NCBI RefSeq assembly: GCF_002994745.2
Contig: NC_037091.1
Span: 7,154,001 to 7,218,000, forward strand
DNA length: 64,000 bases
Reading direction: 5' to 3'
Source: Rosa chinensis
Lineage: Eukaryota > Streptophyta > Magnoliopsida > Rosales > Rosaceae
Below the pieces are notes generated by a model that did no database searches, was not told the DNA's origin, and worked only from the letters and a program-made list of their open reading frames with translations. The translations under genes and the position numbers were made by a program. Below, piece by piece: positions 32,461-44,342 of this stretch (positions are counted from its first letter, which is position 1; each line of letters opens with the position of its first letter).

Positions 32461-34758
32461 CTATTTGTTAAACCAAACATCTTCATAGTCATCAGCCAAA
32501 TGGCTGACACTGATAAGATTTGCAGTTAACCCTTCGACAAATAATACATTTTTGAGATTAGGTATACCTGGAGTGTTAACTGTACCTCGAGCTAGTATAT
32601 TAGCTTTCCTCCCATCTCCAAAAGTGACGGATCCAGTTGTGTGTTCATCTTCAAAGGAAGTGAACCAGGTTTTATCTCCAGTCATGTGTCTAGAGCAGCC
32701 ACTGTCAACATACCAAAAGTCTCGTCGCTTTTCAGCTAGAGCAGTCAGGGCTACTAAACAAGTTGCTTCAATATGAGTTGTATTAGCACACACAAAGAGA
32801 CATGTAGTATCAAATTCAGTTTTCTTAGTCCAGACATCTTTTCTTCTTTCAGTTTGAAGATCTTTCTTAGAGAACAGTTCAGTTAGTTTGTTAATGAGTT
32901 CCTTTTGTTCTTCAAGCTCACACTTTAGAGATTCAACAGTACACTTTTCTTGAGAAAATTGTGAGATTGAAAATCTTTCATTGCATCTAGGTCTGATATG
33001 TCCTATCTTACCACAGTGATGACAAGTAGGAATGAAGGTTCTAGAGTTCACGTACCTGTTTCGACCAGTGGTGGATTCTTGGTCAAGCATTACCTGATAA
33101 TTTGGTGGTGGTTGATCTTCCCTCCGTTTCTTCATAACTATGACTTGATTATCCATGGAAGCTTCTTGCTTTTCTACAGATGATCTTGATGCTCTTACGA
33201 ACTTAGTGCTCTTGGAACTTTCTTCATTGTACCCTAATCCAGAAGTGTCATGAGGAGCTTTTCCTGATCCAAGCAACTTGGACATGGAACTAGAGCTAAC
33301 ATCGAACTTGGTGAACTTTTCTTGAGTTGATCGTAACTCATCTTGCAAGGTCTCAACTTTAGCTAATAATTTCAAGTTCAATACTTGTTGTCCTTTAACT
33401 TCCAGTTCTAGCATTTTGATTCTGTTGATGTACTCAGTCTTTTCACTCTTCCAAGTTGAAGACTTCTGTTCATCTTGCAACTCTGCTAGTTCACCTACAT
33501 GTTTGCTTCTTTCCAGTTCCCATGCAGATTGTGATGTCTCCAAAAGTTTCTCTAATTTTTCTTTTTCGGTTCTCAGGAATTCAATTTCTTTTTCCAAACT
33601 CAAGTTTCTGAGGAGAGTTGTCTTTGAAGCTTTGTAGAGTTGTCTGCAGCGGATATTTGTTTCATCATCAGAGAAGGCTTCATCACTATCGGAGTCAGGT
33701 AGAAGTGATGATACAAACGCAACATTTTCAACTTCCTGAGACTCATCATCACTCCAGGTTGAGAGAAGTGATTTATTGTTGCTATTTCCATGCTTCCTAT
33801 TTCCACAGTCAGTAGAAATATGACCATAGCCACCGCACTCATAACATTTAGTTTTGCCTGAATGAGTTCCCTTGAAGTTCGTTTTTCCATTCTTGCTGTT
33901 GTAATCACTGCTGCTACTGCCATTGTAGGAGTTTTTCTTAGATGTGTTTGGATTTCTGGATGAGTTCTTGTTTTTGAGGAATTTTTTAAATTCCTTTGTT
34001 AATAGTGCAAGATCCAATGTCTCCTCTTCCTCTTCTTTGATAGCCTTGAAGGCCACACCTTTATTTTTCTTCTCAGGCTTCAATCTCATCTCATAAGTTT
34101 TAAGATTTCCGATGAGTTCATCGAGTGGATACTCATCAATATCAAATGAGTCCTCTATGCTTGTGACTTTTGAATGAAATTTTTCTGGCAAAGCTCTGAG
34201 TATCTTTTTGACAATCTTGTCTTCATCAAAGGGTGCCCCCAGGCTACGACATTGACCAGAGATTTTAAGAATTCTACCATGAAAGTCATCTACTGTTTCA
34301 TCGTCTCCCATGGTCATTGTCTCGAATTCAAAGATCAAGGCTTGTAATTTCTGAGCACGTACCTTTTTATTTCCCTCGTATGTAGTCTGTAGAAGATCCC
34401 ATGCATGCTTGGCAGTATCACAATGACTGATTCTCAGTTTTTCTCGCTCAGATAGAGCTGTGAAGATGCTGTTTTTGGCTTTGAAGTCTGCTTGCAGATC
34501 ACAAACTTCTTCTTCAGTCCAGTCCTTCCTTGGTTTGGGAGTGACAGTGGAAGAGCTTTCTCCTTTTGCTTTTATTACAGGTACAGTCCATCCATTCTCC
34601 ACAATATTCCACACATGTTCATCTTGAGCGTAGAGATATGATTTCATGTATATCTTCCACTGAGTATATTTTTCACAACCACCATCGAACCATGGAGGAC
34701 TATTTACAGATCCACCAGCAGCTCTATCACGTGAATGTTCCATCTTTCCCGGGATCAC
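32461..34758 (-). pseudogene. copia gag and protease start
   Basis: This long frame has 765 codons. The UBN2-type gag core (PPWFDGGCEKYTQWKIYMKS, AWDLLQTTYEGN) comes first. The first CCHC knuckle, CYECGGYGHISTDC, is at about residue 304. A long Glu/Lys-rich coiled-coil of roughly 110 residues follows, and the second knuckle, CHHCGKIGHIRPRC, is at about residue 579. The protease site DSGCSRHMT is at about residue 686. The frame ends at an amber codon shortly after the protease, so the gag-pol polyprotein is cut here. Two widely spaced knuckles around a coiled-coil are unusual for copia elements as a whole. Confidence 0.88.
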
Positions 34759-34776
34759 TAGAAGAATCTAGAACCT

Positions 34777-34790
34777 GCTCTGATGCCAAT
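34777..34790 (-). other. primer-binding site of the Sirevirus-like element
   Basis: On the minus strand ATTGGCATCAGAGC lies directly after the 5' LTR. It is a variant of the initiator tRNA-Met primer site. Confidence 0.85.
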
Positions 34791-35648
34791 TGTTTTTACA
34801 AGATGGAACAATTTCAATAGGGTTTGAAAGCTGACCCTATTCTAGTACACAAATGAAATAACGCAGACACAAAAATTGCTAACGCAGTGTAAACCTCTCC
34901 ACTGAGGAAACTTCACTGCGTGGCTTTTTACGTAGCCAACACGAAGAATCAATCCAATATGAAATAATCAAGTTTACAGTATACAAGTAATGTTTGTTCA
35001 CAACAAACACTTTCACTTAGCAACAGATGCTAACTTGTTTTACAACTGTTCTAACTTCTAATTTATTCAACATCAAAGACTAGCCAATCTGTATTCGATC
35101 ATCTTCATATTCAATCTTCTCACTGATCTTGAGAATGACTTATGCAAGTGATTGATTAAGCAATGACATACATGAAACAAACACTGAGAGTTTTCAAAAA
35201 CCGATTTAAACAACCAAACTAAGAGTTCAATCAAAAACTGATTTTATGCAAAATAAGACTCTCTAGTAAATCAGTTTGTAAGACCCTTTTATAGGAGCAG
35301 GACTCCCCCTCAAATAAATCGTATCTTAAAAACAGAATAAGATAAACATGGAAGGGTTTTAAAACTGATTTGAGCATGTAATCGGATATGCATAAATAAG
35401 GAGATTTTTAGATCAATTCAAATCAATGCATATCAATTTAGAATCATGTAAATATGATATGTATTAAAGAGACCTTTATCTCAAGATCAGTGAGATAGTT
35501 TCCTTGAAATTCTCTTCATGCGATCTTCCTTTATTTCCTTTGTTTCTGCGAGCAATTAGGAGAGATACACTCCTAATTCTTTGCATGTCTGTTGTCCTTG
35601 AGATCTTGGGAAAGTCATGTGTTGAAGGGAGTAGTCCAAGTACTTACA
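34791..35648 (-). repeat. 5' LTR of the Sirevirus-like element
   Basis: It is 858 bp and nearly identical to the copy at 26679-27536, with about three substitutions. The target duplication AGTAG follows. Confidence 0.93.
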
Positions 35649-35912
35649 AGTAGGTATTGTTTTATATTTCTACTTACTGTGACACTTCTACTTTGATGAA
35701 CTTGAATTGATCATCTTCGGTGTAAAGGGTTGCCGATCCAAAGTCTGATATTTTAGCCTTAAGGTATCTATCGAAAGAATATTAGCGGATTTAATGTCAC
35801 TGTGAACCATCTTCAGCGTGGGATGCTCATGTAGATACACCAATCCCGTAGCTATTCCCAAGCAAATGTTAAACCTAGCTTCCCAATCAAGTTTCAATTT
35901 GGACTTTTGAGT

Positions 35913-36506
35913 CTGCAACCATACAGTCACCACATCAATATATTTTCTCCTAAATAATTATAATATTAGAACAGAAAAACATATAAGAAAAAAGGGGCCT
36001 AATAGTGCAACTAAATTTGCAAAACATTACGTAATTCTATGTTAACTGTGTAGGACTGAAATTCTATTTATGAATACGTTGCAAAAGCTTGTAATAAATT
36101 CGTAAATGAATAGTAATCTAGACATTTTGCTGCGCAGGAGTATATTAAATGCACCAGTTTCGAAACAATAGCCGATTAGCCAAAATGACTGCTCTTAATC
36201 GGTTTACCAAGTGGGAACAAAGTTGTTTGTTACCTGAATACTACGCCTCGAGAGAGAAGAACACAATGAAATCAAAAATGGGATTCTCATTAAGATTAAT
36301 GATCTCACTACAAGGCTTGCTCATCTGGGATCATTACCTATAACTTACCCATAATTACGAAACAGTAGCTAAACTAAAATAAATAAGAGAGAAGGTGATT
36401 GGCATTGAAATGCCAAAACCCAACCATGTACAAAATTGGGGTCTATGACTTCTAGACTGCACAAAAAAGGCCCCTCTTTTAACTACCTATATACATAAAG
36501 AGAAAT
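35913..36506. other. intergenic region and 3' flank of the RAD5-type gene
   Basis: No coding feature is recognised. The 3' untranslated region of the minus-strand RAD5-type gene begins below 36507. Confidence 0.45.
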
Positions 36507-39500
36507 TCATGTGAAAAGCATTTTGAGCTCCTCAATTCTAGCAGATCGAACTTCCTCATCAGTGAGAGCTCCGGCAATCATTCTCTGCTTCCTAGCTTGA
36601 ACTTGTAGCAGGCGTTCCTCCACCGTGTCCTGTCCAATTTTAATAACTCAAACAGTAAAATATAGATATTATGGTATTTACCAGCTGAACGACTTATTTC
36701 ACAATCGTTAACAAACTAGGCAAAAACAGCAAGAGCTGCTAGTCCAACTCACTAAACACCAATAACTAGACAGCTGTTGGAATACCAGTTAGAATCAATC
36801 AAAGGCATCTATGCTAAGCTCATTCATGCATTAGTGAATAGTTAGGATAGCTTAGGGCCTTCTGACCCAGTTGACTAGTATAATTTTGCTATATAATTCA
36901 TCTATGTTCAACAACAACAACAACAACAACAAAAAGCGGAATTGAAGTTATATGTATTTGACCTGACACTAAGCCTAGTGATGCAGAATATTAGCCAATC
37001 ACTATCTCTAAAGAAAGTTCGGGTGGCATTTATCCCACTTCTCCCATGAACAGGCTTGTATAACTGCATAACTGCTGAAGACCATAACAAAAACATACTC
37101 ACCTTGACAATAAATCTTCTAACGGTGACTGTTCGCTTTTGTCCAATGCGATGAATTCTCATTATTGCTTGCTCCTCAACCGCAGGATTCCACCATGGAT
37201 CCTAAAAGAGGGTGAGCATATCGTACTTAATTTCGGGGTAAAAAGTACTCAAGTTCTCAACAGATGAATAATGATAAACAGAAAGATTGAAAGTACCATT
37301 ATGAAGACGTTAGATGCTGCAGTTAAATTTAGACCAACACCGCCAGTTTTCAAAGACGTCAACAACACCTGAGACATAATACATGCAGGATATTAACAAG
37401 CAAGTAGATTATCACCAAATTATAACTGCAAGGAACAAAATGTAATTTTTGCTGCTTACCCTTTTCACTCTGGTCTCATTGAACTCGTTCAAAACCCTCT
37501 CCCTCTGTGGCTGTGTCAGCTTCCCATCAAACCTAAGAAACTCAATTCCTCTTCTCTTCATAGGGATCTCCAAGAGATCCAAAAATGCAGTCCACTGACT
37601 GAAAATAATGCTTTTTTCGCCAGAACCTGATTGAAGAATATGGTCCAAGCAATCCAAGAGCTTTGCAACCTTTGAAGATTCCTTCCAATCTTCAACAAAA
37701 TCAACCTGAAAGCGGCTTTCAGATGGGCAAGATATGAGGTCAGGTTTTTCAATCAATCTCCGACATATTGGGCATGGACCACGAGTTGGTCTTCCCCAGC
37801 TCGAGAGAAGACACTCCCTACACATCTTATGAGCACATGGTGTAAGTATAGGATCATCTGCAAACTCCAAGCATATGGGACACTCTCTGTTTTCACCCTT
37901 ACGGATACCCTCAACAACCTCTTCAACATAAGCTCGGCTGGGGACACTCTGCTTTGAAGTGGAAGCATCCTGGCTAGCTTCAAGAAATATTCTTGCAAGC
38001 TTGTCCAAGTCTGCATACTTTTGTGAATCACCCCGACTGCTTTTCTTTTGTGAATCACTCCGACTGCAGTACTCCAAACCAACGAGTGTTAGAAGCAGTT
38101 AAAGCTAATGAACAAGGACAAAAGCTTAGCTGTCAAGTCAAAATAAATGCAAATTCATTCCCACCTCATGACAAGATATGGATGGTTGCAACACTGCCTC
38201 AATCGAAGTAGTAGTTCAAGGATATTTGCATAGTTGTGAAGAACCTTGCCTTCTGCTACAAATTGGTCAAACTGGACCTGTATATTTTGCATAAAAAATT
38301 ATCAGCTATGAATAGCCATGAAAACAAGACTGTTGAAAGTGCCAAGTGAATGAGTGATTACAAATCTGTGAGCCAATAACAGTGCATTTTCAAGTACATT
38401 CTCAATTTGGGTCAAGGTTGGCCACAATTATTGTTGAAATAACTTACTTTTGATCTCCTAAAAAGGGCGTTGTAAAAGTCATGTTCAGCATCTGACTGTT
38501 CACACTCAATGGTTTGAATGTCAGTTGGAGGGAGAACAAGTATTGGCCTGAAATTACATACACCAAACATTAAAATCCTATGAAGAGTTCAGAACCTTAT
38601 AATGTATATTGAGAGAGTGAGAGAGATTCAAAATAACTCTCAAGAGTAATCACCTTCCCACTTTATCCTTTGTTTCTTTTGTTCTTCTTAACATCAGTGG
38701 TCTCAAAATGGCCTTTATCAATCTCAGTCCTCTTGGATCACCAATCTCGTAAGGCCTTTGAATTAATTTGTTCCACCTAGATATTAGCTAAATTATATTA
38801 GTAACCCATAAATCTGCATCCCCACTAGTCATAGTTGAACTAGCAGTTCTTATTGATACTATAGAAAAACAATATCTTAAAATTAAACAATATTTGACAT
38901 ACCATGCCCAGTTGCACCATGGTTCAACATGCAAGAAGCATAGGAGGCTGTAGAGATCTTCCAAATTGTTCTGCAACAATTGTTGACCAAAGGATTTTAT
39001 AATTAATGTCAAAACTAATAAATTAACCACCCCTACTAAGCTAGAGACAGCTTATTAGAGTTCTCAAAAATGCACAACAGGGAAAAAAAAAAAAAACTAC
39101 TGTTTAGAATGCAGAGTATCATATATGCTTCACCAAGCACACTCAATATTTATCAAGCATGATAACAGAAAGCAGACCTGAATAGGAGTTCCGGTCAAAC
39201 ACCATCTGCAATGCGATGACAAGGTGAAAACAGCCTGAGCACCTTGGGTCCTTGAAGATTTAATGGTATGAGCTTCATCAAGCACCACCCTATACCAGTC
39301 AACTTGGTGGAAAAGGCTGTCCTCCCCATCCTGTACCACATTGTAACAAAAGAATAGTGTGAAATGAGAAGATTAATAGATTAGGTTTTCATTTAACAAA
39401 TTACAAATAATAAGAACTGGCTAAAAAAGAAGGGAAGGTTCCTTACACTTTTGTAAGCTGCAGCCAAGACACCATATGTTGTCAAGACCACATCATGTAC

Positions 39501-42500
39501 TGAGATTGCCTTGGGACTAGTGGTTCTGTGTCCACCATAGTGAACAAAAATGGAAATACTTTCTGGCTCTGAATGTGTTTCAAGCTCATCCTGACATTAT
39601 TAAAAGAACTGATAAATATGCTGGAAACTAAAGGATATATTCATCTTGTTATTCAAAGTATCTGTAAATAGATTGAGGATATGAGAAAGTTCTTACTACA
39701 TTTTTCTGACATCACATCATAACAAAATTTAAATATATGATACAATTCAATTATCACAATTATTCAATGCAAAACAAAAAGGAAGCTATTTACCTTCCAC
39801 TGGCTTAACAAAGACAGGGGACAGACAACAAGAGTGCCTCCCTTTGGTTTCAATGGGGCAGTTGTATCTGAATCTATCTTCCTCTTCTTTGTAATTTCAA
39901 TATCATTAGAGCCTCTTCTACCTGGTCTTGCTAGTATTAGAGCAATTGTCATCACAGTCTTCCCAAGTCCCATCGCATCTGCTAGGATCTAGAATTTAAA
40001 CAGATTTTTGATGTTAGAGACAAAATTTACATGATAATAGTCACTCCAATTCCCAAAGCACTATAAGGTTTCCTCACAAGCTAAATATGTTTTTAAATAT
40101 GGAGTAGAGAGATGATTGAAATACTCACTCCTCCTCTTGCCATCAGCGTTGCAGTTGGAAATTTTGTGGTTGCCTCCCCTGTGAAAATGTTCACATAGAT
40201 TGAAGAAGCCCTCCTGACAAATCATATGTTCAGTTAAGTTGCAGGCTTGAAGCTGTTTGAATTCACAATGTGGATTGTAGTTTGTGTGCAAAAGACTAGA
40301 AGAAAAGAAAAACAGTACTGTTTTCCTTCTTCCATTTTCATTTTTCTTTAAACTACATACTCATCACATATACGGTAGCCTGCCCAGCAAGGATGTAGAG
40401 TTTGCCTGGCCTTCTCAACATCAATTCCCTTCTCCAATCCTGACATCCAATGGAGGGCTTGTTTCTGGTATGGTTTCAGAACACACCTGAGAGTGCCTGG
40501 GGGCTCCATCTCCTAAAAGATTTAGAGAGCAAGGTCAGACAAGGGGACATTGTTGACATACTATGTCTACTCTAAGTCTGAAATCCTCAGCTGAAAAATA
40601 CAACATATTCATAGTGCCTACCTCTAAGTCATATACTTCTGCCGCACCAACAATCTTGTTTAGAGAAGACTCAGAAATGGCTTGTTCATCTTTGTTTTCT
40701 TCGGGATTCTGTTGGGAACCCTTTCTGCGTTTTGGTGCAGGCAATGCTAATGGAGCTTCATTTGGAATACGCTGTGTTGAACCCATGCATGTTTAAGCCA
40801 TTTAGATGTAGATACACACACATAGAAAAACAAAAATTGTTGATAATCTATGTGTTTGGAGATGCAATGATGTTAAATAAAAATCAAGGAGGTCACATTC
40901 AGTTGTATGTTTGAAATTGAAATATTGGATTGTATTTCACAAAACACTTGGCACCATTGAAAGCACTGTCACTGGACCTATGGTTTAGAGTTTAGAGAAA
41001 ATTTTAAGATTTGTTTGTACCTCGGGATGCCTTTCTTGCAAACACCTTACTCAGATAATGCATTCACAAATTAATAGTATTCAAAGCACAATGTAACATT
41101 TTAACAGCATTTAGTGATTGGAACACATGAAAAAAAAATCAGATCCAATAAAATAAGAAAACACCAACATTTGCTCCAAAGCAATCAAGATAAATGCAAA
41201 TAGACAAAAAAATGTCAATACATACTTCAATATTCAGAAGACGTTTTCGGGAATCAAGTTCTTCTGGAGTGAACTCAGCCTGGACAAAGCAACAAAAAAT
41301 TAGCACATTAATACAACACAAACCATCAAAAAGTAGAGTTTCTGGTGTTTGGATTTGTATATCAGGGATGTTAAACTACCAAGGAGAATCAAGACTACCT
41401 TCTGATATGGTTGGACTTTCAACAATTTGAACAGAGTGAGGAGAGGATATATAGTGGAATCGATGTTAGGGGAAGCATCTAGCTTCCATGAAGACTTGTC
41501 AACTTCGGTGAAAATTGAATGGTGAATATAAAAACTGCAAAACATATAGCAAATAAGTTCAGCTTAAACAAAACTGTGCGAAAGAATGAATGTGGTAAGT
41601 GGTAACATATGGCTAGGACTTATACCTTATATACAACATGATCTCTTGCATCATAGAAAGCACTTGAGGTGCAGCTATACACCGTCCACGAACCTTAACC
41701 TTTCCAGATTGTACAAGTGGAACAACACATTTTGCCCATTCCATTGAAAAGCGACCGATCTATAAATTCAACCACATACAACACATTAAGCCGAAAAAAT
41801 TGTTTTACAAATTCAAATAACTCAGCATACAAACAAATCATAAAACATAAATACATACCTCTCCTGATCGTTTGGTTGAGAAACGAACAATCCATCTGGT
41901 TTTGTTGCTGGAATTTACAGAAGGAAAAGAGAGGTTAACAATCTCATTGTCTACCAATTTCCTGCCTTTGGAAGTCGAAAGCGCAGTAACTACTGTCCCT
42001 CCAACCGCAAGCCAATCCCGCTCTGTAGGGAAGTCCCCATCCTCCAAATTGGGTGGCCTCACTTGCTTAACCGAAATCACTTCACAGTCAGGGACTTCCT
42101 TCTTCACCAGGCTCTTAGGCTTCGACGAATCCACATCTCCATCAGCCTTCTTAACCACAATCGCCCCTGCATTTTCCAGGATGAAATTGACAGCTGCATT
42201 CTGGTCTCCACCGCATTCTGAAAGTGCTCGAAGAATCTCAAATTCAGGCATTTCACACCCGAGAACCGACCGAATTTTCTTCACATTCTCTTCCTGCTTG
42301 ATCAAACCCTCTCGGCCATCTTCAGCTTCCTTCTTCACTACCCCTTTCGGCTTCAACACAAAAAGCTTTTCGGCTTCATATTCCTCATGATCCTCCAATT
42401 TAATAAACGTCGAAATAGGCTCCACATTTAGGACTGGAACTTCATTCTGCTCTAACCTCTCAGGCTTAGACTCCTGAAGCCTTTCGGCCTCATCCATCTC

Positions 42501-43031
42501 ATCAGATCCTTCTTTCTTCGCCTCAATCGAAACAGGTTCCGCTTCTTGTTCAGCCAGGCTATCAGGAACCTCGCTCATCGTTTCGGCCTCCTCCACCTCC
42601 TCAGATCCTTCCCTCTTCACCTGGATCAAAACAGGTTCATCCACATCCTCAGATCCAACTCTCTGTACCTGGATCGAAACATTTTCCGCTTCTTGTTGCG
42701 CCAAATCCCCCAGGCTATCAGGAACCACACTCATCGCTTCGGCCTCGCTTAGCCGCATCGATCCTTCAGCCTGATCGATCTCCTCGGAGCACTCTTCCTT
42801 GATTTTGATCGGAACAGGCTCCTCCTGGGTGTCAGGAACCTCATCAATCGACGACGAGCTAAGAATCTTCGAGACGGGAAGCTTTTCGCGCTTATCGGAC
42901 TCCTCATCCGGCCACTCTTGCTTGATCACGGTCGAAATACGAGCCCCGGTGCTGGTATTCCTACGCTTAACCAACATTGGCATAGGCATGAGGGGAATTC
43001 CCATGGGAATTTCATCCTCTTTGGAATCCAT
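36507..43031 (-). CDS. RAD5B: RAD5/HLTF-type SWI2/SNF2 helicase with RING finger, RAD5B-like
   Basis: A nuclear DNA translocase and E3 ligase for DNA-damage tolerance and repair. Eighteen exons: 41859-43031, 41626-41759, 41399-41534, 41226-41279, 40622-40771, 40361-40512, 40129-40213, 39794-39988, 39447-39590, 39178-39330, 38903-38970, 38654-38776, 38448-38547, 38165-38277, 37460-38063, 37297-37368, 37103-37201, 36507-36629. They total 3678 nt (1225 codons) and all have GT-AG borders. Exon 1 encodes an acidic N-terminus with eight hydrophobic-K-x-E motifs, then a UBA-like segment (about 254-287) and the start of a HIRAN domain (about 335 on). The helicase has ADAMGLGKT (631-639), DEAH (759-762), RING CPIC...CPIC (988-1028) between helicase lobes, and motif VI RIHRIGQ (1167-1173). 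The long N-terminus favours RAD5B over the shorter RAD5A. Exon 5 has a weak acceptor and is the least certain border. Confidence 0.88.
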
Positions 43032-43136
43032 GTCTTTGGGTCAAAGACACGGATCAGGTGATAGAAAATGGGTTTTTGGGAGAGAAGGAAACACAGTGAT
43101 TTTTTTGGGGAGAAGAGAGAGGGGAATGGTGAAGGG

Positions 43137-43280
43137 TTTGGCGCGCCTTAGGGTTTTATACTGAAACAAGGTTTTGGCGCGAAACGAAGGTTTTGGCGTT
43201 TTTACCGTATCAAATTTCGCGGGTTTTTTATCTGCTCTGTTTAGTGTTTTACCTCTCTTTTTAACATTATGGCGCCAAAA
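43137..43280 (-). promoter_or_regulatory. E2F-site cluster and TATA box of the RAD5-type gene
   Basis: Within 250 bp upstream of the start codon there are several matches to the E2F consensus TTTSSCGC: TTTGGCGCGCC (43137-43147), the dyad TTTTGGCGCGAAA (43172-43184), TTTTGGCG (43191-43198), TTTCGCGG (43215-43222) and GGCGCCAAAA (43271-43280). A minus-strand TATAAAA lies at 43154-43160. E2F control would give S-phase expression, as known for many plant replication and repair genes. The link is inferred. Confidence 0.65.
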
Positions 43281-43763
43281 GTCAAAAGAGGTGTATAGGT
43301 CGAGTAAATTAGCGGTTGTTTTTCCCTCTCTTTTCATTTTTCCTTTTTTGTTCGGTTAGTAAATAATATATAAATTTTTTTTTGTTATCAAGATGAAATT
43401 TCATAAGATGATAAACTTACAAGGACTATATCTTTACTATTAGAAAGCCAAGCGCCTGTTATGGTGTCAACAGTTTCATAAAAAGTTGAACTCCCCATAT
43501 TACCCATGAAATTGAGGACAGTTCAGGTTAAGTGAAATATCGAGGAAGGGTGGCTTTAATGTTTGGTGTGTTCTACTATGGAGGTCTTGGCTTCGTCCCC
43601 CTCTTTTTGTATCTATTTTTTTTTTAATAATATGGGGTGGTAAGGAGGTTTCTTTGCCTCTCTTATCCCTCTTTTTGAGCCAAATAATAATAATAATAAT
43701 AATAATAATATCAAGGAGGGGTAACAACATAAAATACAGAAGAAAAAAAATGAGAACAATATA
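43281..43763. other. intergenic, with (AAT)n microsatellite
   Basis: A run of about nine AAT/ATA units lies at about 43683-43711. Nothing else is recognised up to the copia element. A 76-codon minus-strand frame here includes the run and is judged spurious. Confidence 0.5.
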
Positions 43764-43768
43764 AGTAT

Positions 43769-43972
43769 TGTTGTAGAGAATTGGAAAAATGTATTGTATT
43801 CATCTCACCATGAGGTTTATATAGGGTTACATCATGTATACAAAAGGCAATACATAATAGTTATACTAATCAATCGCACATTACAAGTATGTCAATCACA
43901 TACATTACGAGTCTGTCAATCGCATACATTACGCAATACGTATTGCATGAATAGTCATTCTCATTCACAACA
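43769..43972 (-). repeat. 3' LTR of the second copia element
   Basis: It is 204 bp and contains an extra tandem unit of about 24 bp (caatcacatacattacgagt-like, about 43894-43936) compared with the other LTR. A polypurine tract (minus strand CCAAGGGGGAG, 43973-43983) lies next to it. Confidence 0.92.
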
Positions 43973-44342
43973 CTCCCCCTTGGATATTTCATGTCAATAG
44001 TGTTACCTCTGCTATGCGCTTCTAAGTTGCCTCGTCAAAAACCTTGCTAAGTAATAAAAACTCTGTGGGAAAAAACAACCTTGGTCGAAGGAGAAAAAGA
44101 GCACAACGCGCGTGAATGTGGGGTAGTCGACATCCTTCAACACTTTCCCTTGTGCCAAACTAGGTGATGACGCTTTGATCGTTGCCTCACTAAAAATCTT
44201 GTCAGGTAACAAAAACCCTGTGGGACAAAAATAACCCTGGTCGAAGGGCAAAAAGAGCACAACACGTTCTTCACTCTTCGAGATCGAACATGTAGACATC
44301 ATACCTCCCCCTGATGTCAAGGTCTCCCCCTGATTTCTACAA

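Larger units (their letters stand above)
26679..35648 (-). mobile_element. Ty1/copia LTR retrotransposon, Sirevirus-like
   Basis: Two 858-bp LTRs are flanked by the 5-bp duplication AGTAG (26674-26678 and 35649-35653). On the minus strand the order is gag with two zinc knuckles, protease, integrase, reverse transcriptase, RNase H, which is the copia order. A primer-binding site of the ATTGGCATCAGAGC type and an additional open frame before the 3' LTR are features of the Sirevirus (SIRE/Maximus) group. The LTRs differ at only about three positions, so the insertion is recent. Nevertheless pol carries one stop and at least three frameshifts, so it was probably copied from or mobilised with already defective templates. 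Confidence 0.9.
26446..35912 (-). pseudogene. receptor-like kinase pseudogene, two exons split by a copia insertion
   Basis: The upstream exon (35678-35912) follows a GGTTGCAG acceptor and reads KLDWEARFNICLGIATGL, then VYLHEHPTLKMVHSDIKSAN. A 1-nt deletion at about 35780 shifts the frame, after which AKISDFGSATLY (DFG motif) follows and the exon ends at a GTAAGT donor. The downstream exon (26446-26600) follows a TTTCCTGCAG acceptor and reads PYMAPEYVRGIVTSKAEIYS, then FGVVILE (APE motif). A further frameshift precedes ISGRTNAGHRR. Exon phases match across the intron. The intron was about 102 bp before a 9 kb copia element landed 24 bp from the donor. Kinase subdomains VIb to IX are represented but the rest of the gene is missing. 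It resembles receptor kinases of the LRR VIII type, uncertainly. Confidence 0.75.

Noticed and set aside
41020..41080. Possible extra exon of the RAD5-type gene ending in CCCGAG|GTACAA
   Set aside because: No convincing acceptor, and the gene model without it keeps phase and matches the family.
43500..43730. 76-codon minus-strand frame upstream of the second copia element
   Set aside because: It contains the (AAT)n run (poly-Ile) and has no other feature.
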